Assembly (NCBI GenBank): GCA_903920925.1
Contig: CAIXOA010000089.1
Coordinates: forward strand, 1 to 7,054
DNA length: 7,054 bases
Source: an uncultured Microcaldota archaeon
GTDB taxonomy: Archaea > Micrarchaeota > Micrarchaeia > Anstonellales > Bilamarchaeaceae
Direction of reading: 5' to 3'
Shown here: positions 1 to 6,265 of the stretch, piece by piece
How the letters are laid out: every line of letters begins with the position of its first letter
Position numbering within the stretch: the stretch's first letter is position 1
Translations under genes and position numbers: made by a program
Notes under the pieces: model-generated
Seen by the model: the letters and a program-made list of their open reading frames with translations, nothing else
Database searches by the model: none
What the model was told of the DNA's origin: nothing

Positions 1-183
1 GATGCTGTCAATCCAGCCGAAGCACAGCGCCTCCTCGACCGCATCATTGTAGGGGATTCTCGGCCTGCCGGATGATTTTCTGCAATAGATTAGCCAGATT
101 TCCTTCTCCCTTTTGTGGTTTTTGGAAAGCCACGAGCACCAGGCCTTCCTCTCATGTACGTAGAGAGTTTTCCTCAGCCCCAT
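1..183 (-). CDS. YdeI/OmpD-associated (OmdA-like) family protein, N-terminal part, cut by left edge
   Basis: Reading the minus strand from an ATG at 183-181 gives 61 residues that stay open to base 1. The translation begins MGLRKTLYVHERKAWCSWL and ends with VEEALCFGWIDSI. The 'KTLYV' start, the 'W..WL.KNH..EKEIWLIY' block, the 'G.PRIPY.DAVEEALCFGWIDS' block and their spacing match the N-terminus of the YdeI/OmpD-associated family, whose members are usually around 190 residues. The C-terminal OmdA part would lie outside the window. Family members have been linked to bacteriocin or peptide resistance in bacteria, but their biochemical role is not established, so no function is assigned here. 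The start lies five bases after the stop of the upstream cysteine-rich gene. An AGGGA at 193-197, inside that gene's last codons, serves as a possible ribosome site with 9-base spacing. Both genes are probably one transcript. Confidence 0.85.
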   Translation of the reverse strand, partial: MGLRKTLYVHERKAWCSWLSKNHKREKEIWLIYCRKSSGRPRIPYNDAVEEALCFGWIDSI

Positions 184-188
184 GCGAA

Positions 189-488
189 TCAGTCCCTGCG
201 GAGGAACAGTGCGCCCGCGAATGCGGCCAGCACAAAGGCCGTGCTGCAGCATGTGTAGTGTGTGCCGCCGGAAGTGTCCGGGGCAACCGGTCCCCCTGCA
301 GCCACCTGGGCCTCGCATTGGGAAACGCAGGCGTCATAGCCGGAGGCAGGTGCGCGGCAGTCGTCGAAATCCGTGTCCCAGGCGCCGTTGTAGTCCCTGC
401 AGCAGGTGTGCGCGCAGTCGCTCGCGGCGAAGGCGAGGGGAGGCGCGAATGAGAAAACCAAAACCAGGGCAAGCATCAGGTTTTTCAT
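189..488 (-). CDS. Small secreted eight-cysteine protein with C-terminal membrane/sorting-like tail
   Basis: I do not recognise the family. The 99-residue product has a clear signal peptide (residues 1-21, K3, hydrophobic core, probable cleavage after AFA). The mature part has eight cysteines: C25, C29, C30, C44, C54, C58, C80 and C81. Two CxxxC pairs (C25/C29 and C54/C58) suggest a disulfide-linked helical hairpin outside the cell. The C-terminus is a Gly/Pro/Ser linker (64-75), then YTCCST, a hydrophobic stretch (84-96) and RRD at the end. That order of motif, hydrophobic segment and basic residues resembles C-terminal sorting signals; the archaeal CGP-CTERM type also has a Cys before the helix. 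A plain tail anchor is the alternative. The TATA-like box centred near 513 fits a leaderless start at 488. The gene precedes the YdeI-like gene and probably shares its transcript. Confidence 0.75.
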   Translation of the reverse strand: MKNLMLALVLVFSFAPPLAFAASDCAHTCCRDYNGAWDTDFDDCRAPASGYDACVSQCEAQVAAGGPVAPDTSGGTHYTCCSTAFVLAAFAGALFLRRD

Positions 489-509
489 GGAAGCCTATTG
501 CACACAAAC

Positions 510-517
510 TTTTTATC
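510..517 (-). promoter_or_regulatory. TATA-like box for the cysteine-rich gene
   Basis: The minus strand reads CCGATAAAAAGTT here. The box centre is about 25 bases before the ATG at 488, the usual archaeal distance from box A to the transcription start, so the mRNA would be leaderless or nearly so. No Shine-Dalgarno motif stands before that ATG, which agrees. Confidence 0.4.
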
Positions 518-570
518 GGTTTTCAATCTGCTGGGACATGGTGAGGAGATGCTGTGCCGCCGCATAATCC

Positions 571-578
571 TTATTAAT
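571..578 (+). promoter_or_regulatory. TATA-like box for the beta-propeller surface gene
   Basis: TTATTAAT lies in otherwise GC-richer sequence. About 26 bases from its centre is position 600, a few bases before the chosen ATG at 609, giving a very short or absent leader. No convincing Shine-Dalgarno motif precedes 609. The position also argues against translation starting upstream of this box. Confidence 0.38.
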
Positions 579-608
579 GCGTGTCTTGAGATACTAGCCG
601 ATGGTCCC

Positions 609-2750
609 ATGGCATCTGTAATCAAATTCCTTGTTTTGTTGGCGGCTTTATTTATCATTCCTCTATCTTCGGCGGTGAGTGGCAGCACCATAAATCCGGG
701 GCTCACCCCGCTGGCGAACAACACGCTACCATCGGGCGGCCTGCTTTCGAACATCACAATCCTCCCATCGGCACATGTCCTGGCCTTGAATCCGGCCATC
801 ATGGAAGCGCTCAAGGAAGGGCCGATGGTCTACGCCGCCACAACCAAATCGGTTCTGGTGATTGATTCCTCCACATTGAGTGTGGTTTCCAGCATCAAGC
901 CGGACGTGGACACGGCGCATATATACGGGGTCGCGGTGTCTCCGGACGGGCAGTTCGTATACATTGCATACTCATGGGCCGTCCACCAGCAGGACCCCTA
1001 TGGCTATGGCGAAGGGTACAACCAGTTCGCGCGCGTGGTGCGCATCAACGCTTCCTCGCAGCAGCCAATCGATTACTACGAGCTTGACGGCATCGAGCCG
1101 GAGCACCTCGCGGTCTCCCCGGACGGAAGGGTATACCTGGGCTACCAGAAGTATGGCTATCCGGAAAACGGGGGCATAAGGATAATGGATTTCCAGCAGG
1201 GGAAAATGTGGAACATAGACATGAAATACATTACCATGATGTATGATATAGAGTTCTCCCCGGACGGAAACAAGGTATACTACTCGGGCTGGTGGGACGC
1301 GCCATCGGTATACGAGCTGGACTGGAACGCGAATACTGTACACTACAACAAGCTTCCCGGAAACGCCTCTTCGGATTATTATTATGCGAGGAGCGTCGCG
1401 GTGGGCAGGGGCGGCACTATGCTCTACGCCACGATGACGGGCAGCACCGGCATATTCGCCATGAATACCCAGGACCACGGCAAGCAGGTCATCCCCACGG
1501 GCTACTATCCCATTGCGCTGGCGGCTTCCCCGGACGGAGAAACGCTTTACGCGATAGGCTACTTCTATGACACGGACAACAAGCCGATTTACCTCATCCA
1601 CAAATATTCCGGGCTCAAAACCGTCGGCCCGCTCTATTCAGACCTGCTTGATTATATGGTCATTTCTTCGGACAGTTTCTACACCTATGATGCCACCAGC
1701 TACATCACCCCGCCTTCCGGCGACAAGCCCTCGCGCATCGCCGTGACATCGGACGGGAGATTCGCCTACATCTCTACCATCGCGGGTGACGGCGGCAGTA
1801 ACGTATACGGGGATGGCGTAATCCTCTATGACCTCCAGTACATGAGCCAGGTGAAGACATTCGACGCGACGGACAGCCTCCACGATGTCGCGGTTTCCCC
1901 GTCCAAAATCCTCTTCTCTCCGCCGCCGGACTATGGCTGGCTGCAAAGCTCCGCGGGCTCAATTTTCCACGGCACCTTCACCGCCATGCTCCTTGTCCCG
2001 ACCTCGTTCCATCCCGCGAACGGCACATTCGCCAAGGGGTACGATGAAGATTTATTCTCCATTTATGCAACGTTCTCGGACCTGCTGGACAACACCACGG
2101 TGAACAGCAACACCTTTTGGCTGTCGGACAAGGCCGGGAACAACGTCTCGGCCAAGGTCGTGGCGGCTTCCAAACTGGCGATACTTTCCCCGGATTCCCA
2201 GCTCGCGCCGAACACGGACTACGTCGCACACCTCTCCAAGGAAATCCGGTCCAAGGACGGCAAGCAGCTTTATGCGGACGTGGAATGGGGCTTCACCACG
2301 AAAAGCATCTCACGCGCGGCCTTACTGCCCATAAACACGCTGTTGAACCTCACCTCCGCCAGGAGAATCACTTCGCTCCCCCCTCTCAACATATCCATGC
2401 CGCCGGAGGCAAACAACTCTTCGCGCGGAATCCACCTGCCTCCGCCACAGGCGCAACAGCCGCAAAACCAGTCCGGAAACCAAACACAAAACCAAACACA
2501 AAACCAGACGCCGGGGCAAACCCAGGGAACCGGGCAGCCGGCAATACCTCCACTGCCCGGGCAGAACCTTTCGGAGCAGCCGAACGTTTCCAATCAGCAG
2601 CCCGCCGCCAACGCGACAAATGTGACGCAGCCTCCCGTGAATCAATCCTTGCCGGGCTCCACTCCGCCTTCGGCACAGCCTCCGGCCCAGAGCAATGACA
2701 TATTAAGCATCATAATAAGCTTCTTCAAGTCGCTGTTCGGGATGAAATGA
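609..2750 (+). CDS. Secreted seven-bladed beta-propeller protein with SbsA Ig-like domain and sequon-rich stalk
   Basis: The 713-residue product is probably a cell-surface protein. It starts MASVIKFLVLLAALF, a signal peptide to about residue 22. Seven blade motifs of the 'aVSPDGxxxY' kind occur at about 110, 169, 216, 265, 306, 379 and 429, so one seven-bladed YVTN/WD40-like propeller spans roughly 73-440. Residues 462-565 form an SbsA-type bacterial Ig-like domain (P..G.....Y.TFSDLLD...; ending WGFTT). Residues 566-695 are a Pro/Gln/Asn/Thr-rich stalk. The end (697-712, DILSIIISFFKSLFGM) is hydrophobic but short for a standard membrane helix. I count about 20 N-X-S/T sequons, 13 of them after residue 580. 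The frame is open from 498, but the start at 609 was chosen because it begins the signal peptide directly. It is transcribed alone, divergent from the cysteine-rich gene. Ligand or partner is unknown. Confidence 0.9.
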   Translation: MASVIKFLVLLAALFIIPLSSAVSGSTINPGLTPLANNTLPSGGLLSNITILPSAHVLALNPAIMEALKEGPMVYAATTKSVLVIDSSTLSVVSSIKPDVDTAHIYGVAVSPDGQFVYIAYSWAVHQQDPYGYGEGYNQFARVVRINASSQQPIDYYELDGIEPEHLAVSPDGRVYLGYQKYGYPENGGIRIMDFQQGKMWNIDMKYITMMYDIEFSPDGNKVYYSGWWDAPSVYELDWNANTVHYNKLPGNASSDYYYARSVAVGRGGTMLYATMTGSTGIFAMNTQDHGKQVIPTGYYPIALAASPDGETLYAIGYFYDTDNKPIYLIHKYSGLKTVGPLYSDLLDYMVISSDSFYTYDATSYITPPSGDKPSRIAVTSDGRFAYISTIAGDGGSNVYGDGVILYDLQYMSQVKTFDATDSLHDVAVSPSKILFSPPPDYGWLQSSAGSIFHGTFTAMLLVPTSFHPANGTFAKGYDEDLFSIYATFSDLLDNTTVNSNTFWLSDKAGNNVSAKVVAASKLAILSPDSQLAPNTDYVAHLSKEIRSKDGKQLYADVEWGFTTKSISRAALLPINTLLNLTSARRITSLPPLNISMPPEANNSSRGIHLPPPQAQQPQNQSGNQTQNQTQNQTPGQTQGTGQPAIPPLPGQNLSEQPNVSNQQPAANATNVTQPPVNQSLPGSTPPSAQPPAQSNDILSIIISFFKSLFGMK
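2478..2513 (+). repeat. 12-base tandem repeat encoding Asn-Gln-Thr-Gln
   Basis: Two exact copies of AACCAAACACAA (2478-2489, 2490-2501) are followed by a degenerate third unit, AACCAGACGCCG (2502-2513). In frame they encode NQTQ-NQTQ-NQTP, so each unit adds one glycosylation sequon to the stalk. The exact identity of the first two copies suggests recent duplication by slippage. Confidence 0.7.
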
Positions 2751-2771
2751 AATTTTAGTCAGACCGCACGC

Positions 2772-2812
2772 TAGGCTCTTGTGCCTGCCCTAGCTAGACA
2801 AGAAAGAGCCTA
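2772..2812. terminator. Inverted repeat between convergent genes, possible shared terminator
   Basis: TAGGCTCTT (2772-2780) pairs perfectly with AAGAGCCTA (2804-2812) around a 23-base loop. Alternative pairings are nested in it: GCTAGG (2770-2775) with CCTAGC (2789-2794), TCTTGT (2777-2782) with ACAAGA (2798-2803), and the palindrome CTAGCTAG (2790-2797). It fills the 59-base gap between the end of the plus-strand surface gene and the minus-strand lipoprotein gene, and the right arm includes the lipoprotein stop codon. A T-rich stretch follows only in the minus direction, near 2749-2759. Archaeal termination mostly uses T tracts, so the role is inferred. Confidence 0.4.
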
Positions 2813-3505
2813 ATCCACAACCTCGGCGCCTCCCGGGTCTTTGTTGAGTTCTGCTCTCTGGGCTTGGTGGCCTTGCGCACTCACAAGCACATCTACCTTC
2901 AGCCCATTCACGGAAGTATAGTATATGCTGTTAGGGTTTGCCCTGAAATGCCCTTGGGCTCCGCTTAAATCAATGTGAACGGATTTGTTCTGCCCTGCGC
3001 CCAAAACAAAGCCATCGAGAGGCAGCAGGTAAGACTGTTCCTGGCCGGTCACCGTATCCGTAATGTTGTACAGGACCACAAAATTGCTTATGTCCTGCCC
3101 GCCTTTGTTGCTTAGCACGATTTCCAGGTGGTCGGATGCGGGTTGTCTCGTAAGGAAATCATAATTGTTCTCCAACATTAATTCTTTTATTGAAAAATCA
3201 GCAACGCCGGTTGACTCTGGCGGCGGTGAATCTACATTAAGCGGATGTGCATCTTCCTTATCATTGATGCCGTCACCATCCGTGTCGGGATTTAAGGGGT
3301 CGGTTCCAAGCACCTTCTCCACCCTGTCCGGAAGCCCATCCCTATCGCTGTCGACGGCAGTTCCGGCAGCAGTGTTGTTGCTCATATTTGCTGAAGCCAG
3401 CCCGCCTGCGCCAGCTCCCGTGTGGTTGCTTGCTGCCTGATTGGCGATGCAACCTGCAAGAAACACGATTCCTCCAACCAGCAATATCCACATGAATGTT
3501 TTCAT
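2810..3505 (-). CDS. Lipoprotein with thrombospondin type 3 calcium repeats and CARDB-like domain
   Basis: The 231-residue product starts with a lipoprotein signal ([19 protein letters not shown]). The lipobox is LAGC, with C19 as the expected lipidated residue. A Gly/Ala/Ser/Asn linker (20-50) leads to two thrombospondin type 3 / EF-hand-like acidic repeats: D52, D54, D56 and D60, then D74, D76, D78 and D82, which should bind calcium. Residues about 102-212 look like one Ig-like CARDB-type domain ([10 protein letters not shown]..., [30 protein letters not shown]). It is the last gene of the ABC operon. Its ATG lies six bases after the permease B stop, with GGAGG inside the end of that gene as ribosome site. 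It may be an extracytoplasmic partner of the transporter, but that rests on position only. The reading is firm for domains and weak for role. Confidence 0.9.
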   Translation of the reverse strand: MKTFMWILLVGGIVFLAGCIANQAASNHTGAGAGGLASANMSNNTAAGTAVDSDRDGLPDRVEKVLGTDPLNPDTDGDGINDKEDAHPLNVDSPPPESTGVADFSIKELMLENNYDFLTRQPASDHLEIVLSNKGGQDISNFVVLYNITDTVTGQEQSYLLPLDGFVLGAGQNKSVHIDLSGAQGHFRANPNSIYYTSVNGLKVDVLVSAQGHQAQRAELNKDPGGAEVVD

Positions 3506-3511
3506 TTCGCA

Positions 3512-4480
3512 TCATCCTCCAAGATAGTTTTTATTTCTCAGCAATAAAACGTAATCGGCAGTAAAACCGAGCAATACGTATAATATAAGCAACAGAATAT
3601 TTCCGATATTATCTCCTAATATTGCCAATAGCGGCACACCATTATATGTGCTCTTAATTCCGAAAAGTGCGAAAATAATCCTCTCGTAGTTCTTCGTGAC
3701 CGAGAGCTGCTCTATGAACTCCCGCATGCTCTCATAACCGCTGAATTTGCCCATGATTTGTTTTTCCAGCGGCTTGTCGATGTTCATGCTCTTAAAAAGG
3801 CCGCCCTGAACCTGGTTATCCGGGTCCATCGTGTCGCCTATCTGGGGTATGACCAAGACAACTATTAACCAGACGATAAACGAAAGGATTAATGCGTGGG
3901 AAATCGTCCTTTGGTGCAGGGAGAGAAAAAACGATATCATAAAGAACAATGCTATGTACATCGTTGAGAAAATTATGAAAAGCAGCACCTTCAGCAGTTC
4001 CGCGGAGCTCAGCGCGATTCCGCCGATGAAATAGATGCTCAGGGCTGCGGTGATTCCTACGATTGACATTAAAACCAGGATGAATAATGAGTTGCCAAGA
4101 ATCTTTCCATACGCGACTTCTTTCTTCGTCACAGGCCTGGTGAGCAGGAGTTTGAGCGCGTCGGTATTCCGCTCTTTTGAAATGCTTATGTATCCCAATA
4201 GAAGGCCGATTATGGCCCCTACAATCTCGATGTGGTCGACCACCCCGCGAAGGAGGTTGAGGGGATATAATTGCGGGGGCGGGGCCGTTGGTTCTTTTCC
4301 CAGTTGCCTTAGCATATCTAGTGATTGCTGATACTCGTTAACCTGGCCATTGAATACGAAAAATGAAACCGTCAGGGACGAGACGGTTAAAATCGCGAGG
4401 AGCGCGAGCATGTAGATTAGTATCTGGCTGCGCGTGATTTCCTTGAATTCTTTCTTTGCGATTATGGCGATTCTATTCAT
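3512..4480 (-). CDS. ABC-2 type transporter permease B
   Basis: This 322-residue integral membrane protein resembles the NosY/ABC2_membrane_2 class. It begins with a cytoplasmic amphipathic segment (MNRIAIIAKKEFKEITRSQ). About six membrane helices follow, near 20-44, 83-101, 130-153, 163-187, 194-212 and 290-314. Large outside loops lie between helices 1 and 2 (45-82) and between 5 and 6 (213-289). The loop after helix 2 carries LLTRPVTKKEVAYGKIL (112-128), the typical coupling region that touches the ATPase. The frame extends to an ATG at 4504, but 4480 is preferred because GGGAG stands six bases before it and it overlaps the permease A stop by eight bases (ATGAATAG). It would form the channel with permease A. 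The substrate cannot be told. Confidence 0.92.
   Translation of the reverse strand: MNRIAIIAKKEFKEITRSQILIYMLALLAILTVSSLTVSFFVFNGQVNEYQQSLDMLRQLGKEPTAPPPQLYPLNLLRGVVDHIEIVGAIIGLLLGYISISKERNTDALKLLLTRPVTKKEVAYGKILGNSLFILVLMSIVGITAALSIYFIGGIALSSAELLKVLLFIIFSTMYIALFFMISFFLSLHQRTISHALILSFIVWLIVVLVIPQIGDTMDPDNQVQGGLFKSMNIDKPLEKQIMGKFSGYESMREFIEQLSVTKNYERIIFALFGIKSTYNGVPLLAILGDNIGNILLLILYVLLGFTADYVLLLRNKNYLGG
3516..3520 (-). promoter_or_regulatory. Ribosome binding site of the lipoprotein gene
   Basis: The minus strand reads GGAGG, then 10 bases, then the ATG at 3505. The motif spans the Leu-Gly-Gly end of permease B, so translation of the lipoprotein is probably coupled to the permease. Confidence 0.55.
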
Positions 4481-5414
4481 AATCATCTCCCTGGGCGGCA
4501 TCAAAATTCCTCACGGCATGATACGAAAGCCCCAGCGTGCCGAAAAACCACGCGAATAATATCAGCATGCGGCTTCCCTGGGGGTAGGGAGGCATGTTCG
4601 TGCCCGTTGTTTGCAGCCCGAGCACGGTTGCCGTGGCTTCCTTGTATTGTTCGGAGATTGAAAGGGGATAGGCTATCGAATGAAATGCCTTTAGTATCGG
4701 AGAATCGAGTACGCTGGTATCGGGCAAAACCGGGTTAAGCGAACTTGTCGGATAAAGTGCGGAACCGAATTCGGGGAGTGCAAAGGTGATGATTATCCAC
4801 AGAATAAGCGGCAAAAGGATTGCTTTTGAGCTGTTGTCCGCATTCAAGCCAAAAAAGATGCCGATGTACGCAAAACCGGCCAGGTAAACAAAAGAAACCG
4901 CGTAAAAAGCGATTATGCCCAAAAACAGGGAAGGCGGCATGCCGCTTATCAGCGCCATGGAGACGGCGTATATAATCATGGACGAGAGGAGGGCGGCAAA
5001 AAGCATTTCCGTCGAAGCAAGTATCTTGCCAATAAAAAAATCTTCTTTTGAGAACGATTTCGAGAAAAGTATCCGTATCACTCCTGCTCTCCTGTCATTG
5101 ACCGCAATAAAGTGCCCTAAAGTGATTGCAAGCAAGGCACCGATAAGGACGATATAGATAATCATGTTTTTCATTATGGAGAGCGGCGGTGTTGAAGCAA
5201 ACGGATATGGCGGAAGGGGTTTTCCTACCTCCATGAGCTGTTTGGACGCCTCGCCATAAACCTGCAGGACCATGTGCTGGGAAGACCAGCTGATATACAT
5301 GGACGCCAGGCTCATAAGAAGAAAAATCAGGAGTATGATGATGAACGTATTCTCCTTCATCAACAGCTTTAGATCCTTATTTGCTAATCTAATTCCTTGG
5401 TTTATTATCGGCAT
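4473..5414 (-). CDS. ABC-2 type transporter permease A
   Basis: This 313-residue membrane protein is a paralogue of permease B. An N-terminal cytoplasmic segment (MPIINQGIRLANKDLKLLM) precedes about six helices near 24-43, 83-102, 134-155, 162-190, 197-215 and 284-302. There is an outside loop at 44-82 and a longer one at 216-283. The coupling-region sequence LFSKSFSKEDFFIGKIL (116-132) aligns without gaps with LLTRPVTKKEVAYGKIL in permease B. The start is uncertain: in-frame ATGs lie at 5456, 5420 and 5414, none with a well-spaced ribosome site. 5414 gives the N-terminus most like the family and overlaps the ATPase gene by 26 bases. The two permeases probably form a heterodimer with two copies of the ATPase. 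The transported substrate is unknown. Confidence 0.9.
   Translation of the reverse strand: MPIINQGIRLANKDLKLLMKENTFIIILLIFLLMSLASMYISWSSQHMVLQVYGEASKQLMEVGKPLPPYPFASTPPLSIMKNMIIYIVLIGALLAITLGHFIAVNDRRAGVIRILFSKSFSKEDFFIGKILASTEMLFAALLSSMIIYAVSMALISGMPPSLFLGIIAFYAVSFVYLAGFAYIGIFFGLNADNSSKAILLPLILWIIITFALPEFGSALYPTSSLNPVLPDTSVLDSPILKAFHSIAYPLSISEQYKEATATVLGLQTTGTNMPPYPQGSRMLILFAWFFGTLGLSYHAVRNFDAAQGDDYE
4487..4491 (-). promoter_or_regulatory. Ribosome binding site that decides the permease B start
   Basis: The minus strand reads GGGAG, six bases, then ATG at 4480. It is the best-spaced Shine-Dalgarno motif in the operon. It lies inside the last codons of permease A, so it points to coupled translation and argues against the in-frame ATG at 4504. 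Confidence 0.6.
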
Positions 5415-6126
5415 CACCATTGATTGAGAAGTAGATTTTCTCCAATGAATCCTCATTCTTAAACCGCTTCAGCGTATTCGCCAGGGTATCCGTGTAAACC
5501 AGTTTTCCGTGGTTAAGCACGCCAATAGCCGTGCAGGTCTTCGCCACCTCCACAAGAAGGTGGCTGTTCATGAAAATGGTCGTGCCCTCCTCCTTGTTTA
5601 ACCGGATTATGATCTCCCTCAACTGGATTATGCCGGTTGGATCGAGCCCGGCACTCGGTTCGTCCAGGAAAAGGACTGCCGGCTTGTGGATAATCGCCTG
5701 CGCAAGGCCGATCCGTTGGCGCATCCCCTTTGAGAGTTCGCCTATTTTCTTATGCGCAAAAGATGTTGCCTGAAGAAACTCCAGGGTCTCGCCAATCGCG
5801 TCCCTGGGATGAGATATTCCTGAAAGCTGGGCAAAAAATTCCAGATTCTCGTAAGCCGTGAGCGTATCATAAAGCTGCACGTTCTCCGGGACGTAACCGA
5901 TGTTCCGCCTTACATCCATCGATTGGCTGACAATGTCAAAGCCTGCTATCGTTGCACTGCCGCCAGTTGGCTCAAGAAGCGTCGTGAGCATATTCGTGGT
6001 GGTTGTTTTTCCTGCGCCGTTGTGCCCAAGAAACCCGAAAATGTCCCCTTTTTTAACGATTAGCGAGATGCCGTCCAGCGCAGTAAAAGCGCCGTATTTT
6101 TTTGTCAGGTTTTTTATTTCAATCAT
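5389..6126 (-). CDS. ABC-2 type transporter ATP-binding protein
   Basis: This 245-residue nucleotide-binding subunit powers the two permeases from the cytoplasmic side. From the ATG at 6126 (MIEIKNLTKKYG), Walker A is GHNGAGKT at 34-41. The Q-loop position is Glu81 in IGYVPEN. The signature is LSKGM at 131-135, Walker B VLFLDE at 151-156, the D-loop SAGLD at 158-162 and the switch histidine H189 in MNSHLL. All catalytic parts are present, so it should be active. Glu in place of the Q-loop Gln is common in the drug/NatA/Nos-type ABC-2 subgroup and is not damage. A TTG two codons upstream (6132) is possible but less likely than the ATG. The gene heads a four-gene operon with permease A, permease B and the lipoprotein. 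Confidence 0.95.
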   Translation of the reverse strand: MIEIKNLTKKYGAFTALDGISLIVKKGDIFGFLGHNGAGKTTTTNMLTTLLEPTGGSATIAGFDIVSQSMDVRRNIGYVPENVQLYDTLTAYENLEFFAQLSGISHPRDAIGETLEFLQATSFAHKKIGELSKGMRQRIGLAQAIIHKPAVLFLDEPSAGLDPTGIIQLREIIIRLNKEEGTTIFMNSHLLVEVAKTCTAIGVLNHGKLVYTDTLANTLKRFKNEDSLEKIYFSINGDADNKPRN

Positions 6127-6139
6127 GCCCAATCCATAC

Positions 6140-6243
6140 CCCGTTTAAGCCTAAGCTGATGGGCTTGCGGCCGCAATTGCGGTTGAGGCCGGAAGCGCGG
6201 ATGCGACTGGGGCGCATCGCTTTATTTGCCATGCCCATCGCCT
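6140..6243 (-). promoter_or_regulatory. Structured leader of the ABC operon, possible operator or RNA element
   Basis: If transcription starts about 26 bases after the box at 6266-6272, this stretch is an untranslated leader of roughly 115 bases. It holds several inverted repeats. GATGCG (6200-6205) pairs with CGCATC (6213-6218) over a 7-base loop. TTGCGG-CCGCAA-TTGCGG (6165-6182) makes two overlapping 12-base palindromes. AAGCC (6147-6151) pairs with GGCTT (6162-6166). The palindromes could bind a dimeric winged-helix regulator such as the one encoded next door, or fold in RNA. No known riboswitch was recognised. Confidence 0.4.
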
Positions 6244-6265
6244 GCGTAAAGGTAAAACTGAGGCG

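Noticed and set aside
72..544. Plus-strand open frames opposite the left-hand genes
   Set aside because: Arg/Cys/Ser-rich products typical of the reverse of a GC-rich gene; the minus strand gives a signal-peptide protein and a clear YdeI-family match instead.
498..608. Upstream extension of the surface-protein frame by 37 codons
   Set aside because: It would put a non-signal segment before a clear signal peptide and would include the probable TATA box. The GGTGAGGAG before the ATG at 549 is too close to that ATG to act as a normal ribosome site.
972..1601. Long antisense open frame (209 codons) inside the surface gene
   Set aside because: It mirrors the codon pattern of the real gene, has no recognisable domain, and the propeller motifs are clearly on the plus strand.
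2461..2520. Possible CRISPR or direct-repeat array
   Set aside because: The 12-base units are contiguous with no spacers and translate in frame as NQTQ, so this is a coding tandem repeat.
2117..2698. Plus-strand open frame of 193 codons in another frame of the surface gene
   Set aside because: Low-complexity product without motifs, lying wholly inside the Ig-like and stalk coding region.
5878..5893. Missing Q-loop glutamine in the ATPase (Glu81) as a sign of inactivity
   Set aside because: Glu is common here in ABC-2 type NatA/Nos-like ATPases, and all other motifs are intact.
6165..6182. GCGGCCGC as a meaningful restriction or modification signal
   Set aside because: A single site inside a larger alternating palindrome; nothing else in the window points to a restriction system.
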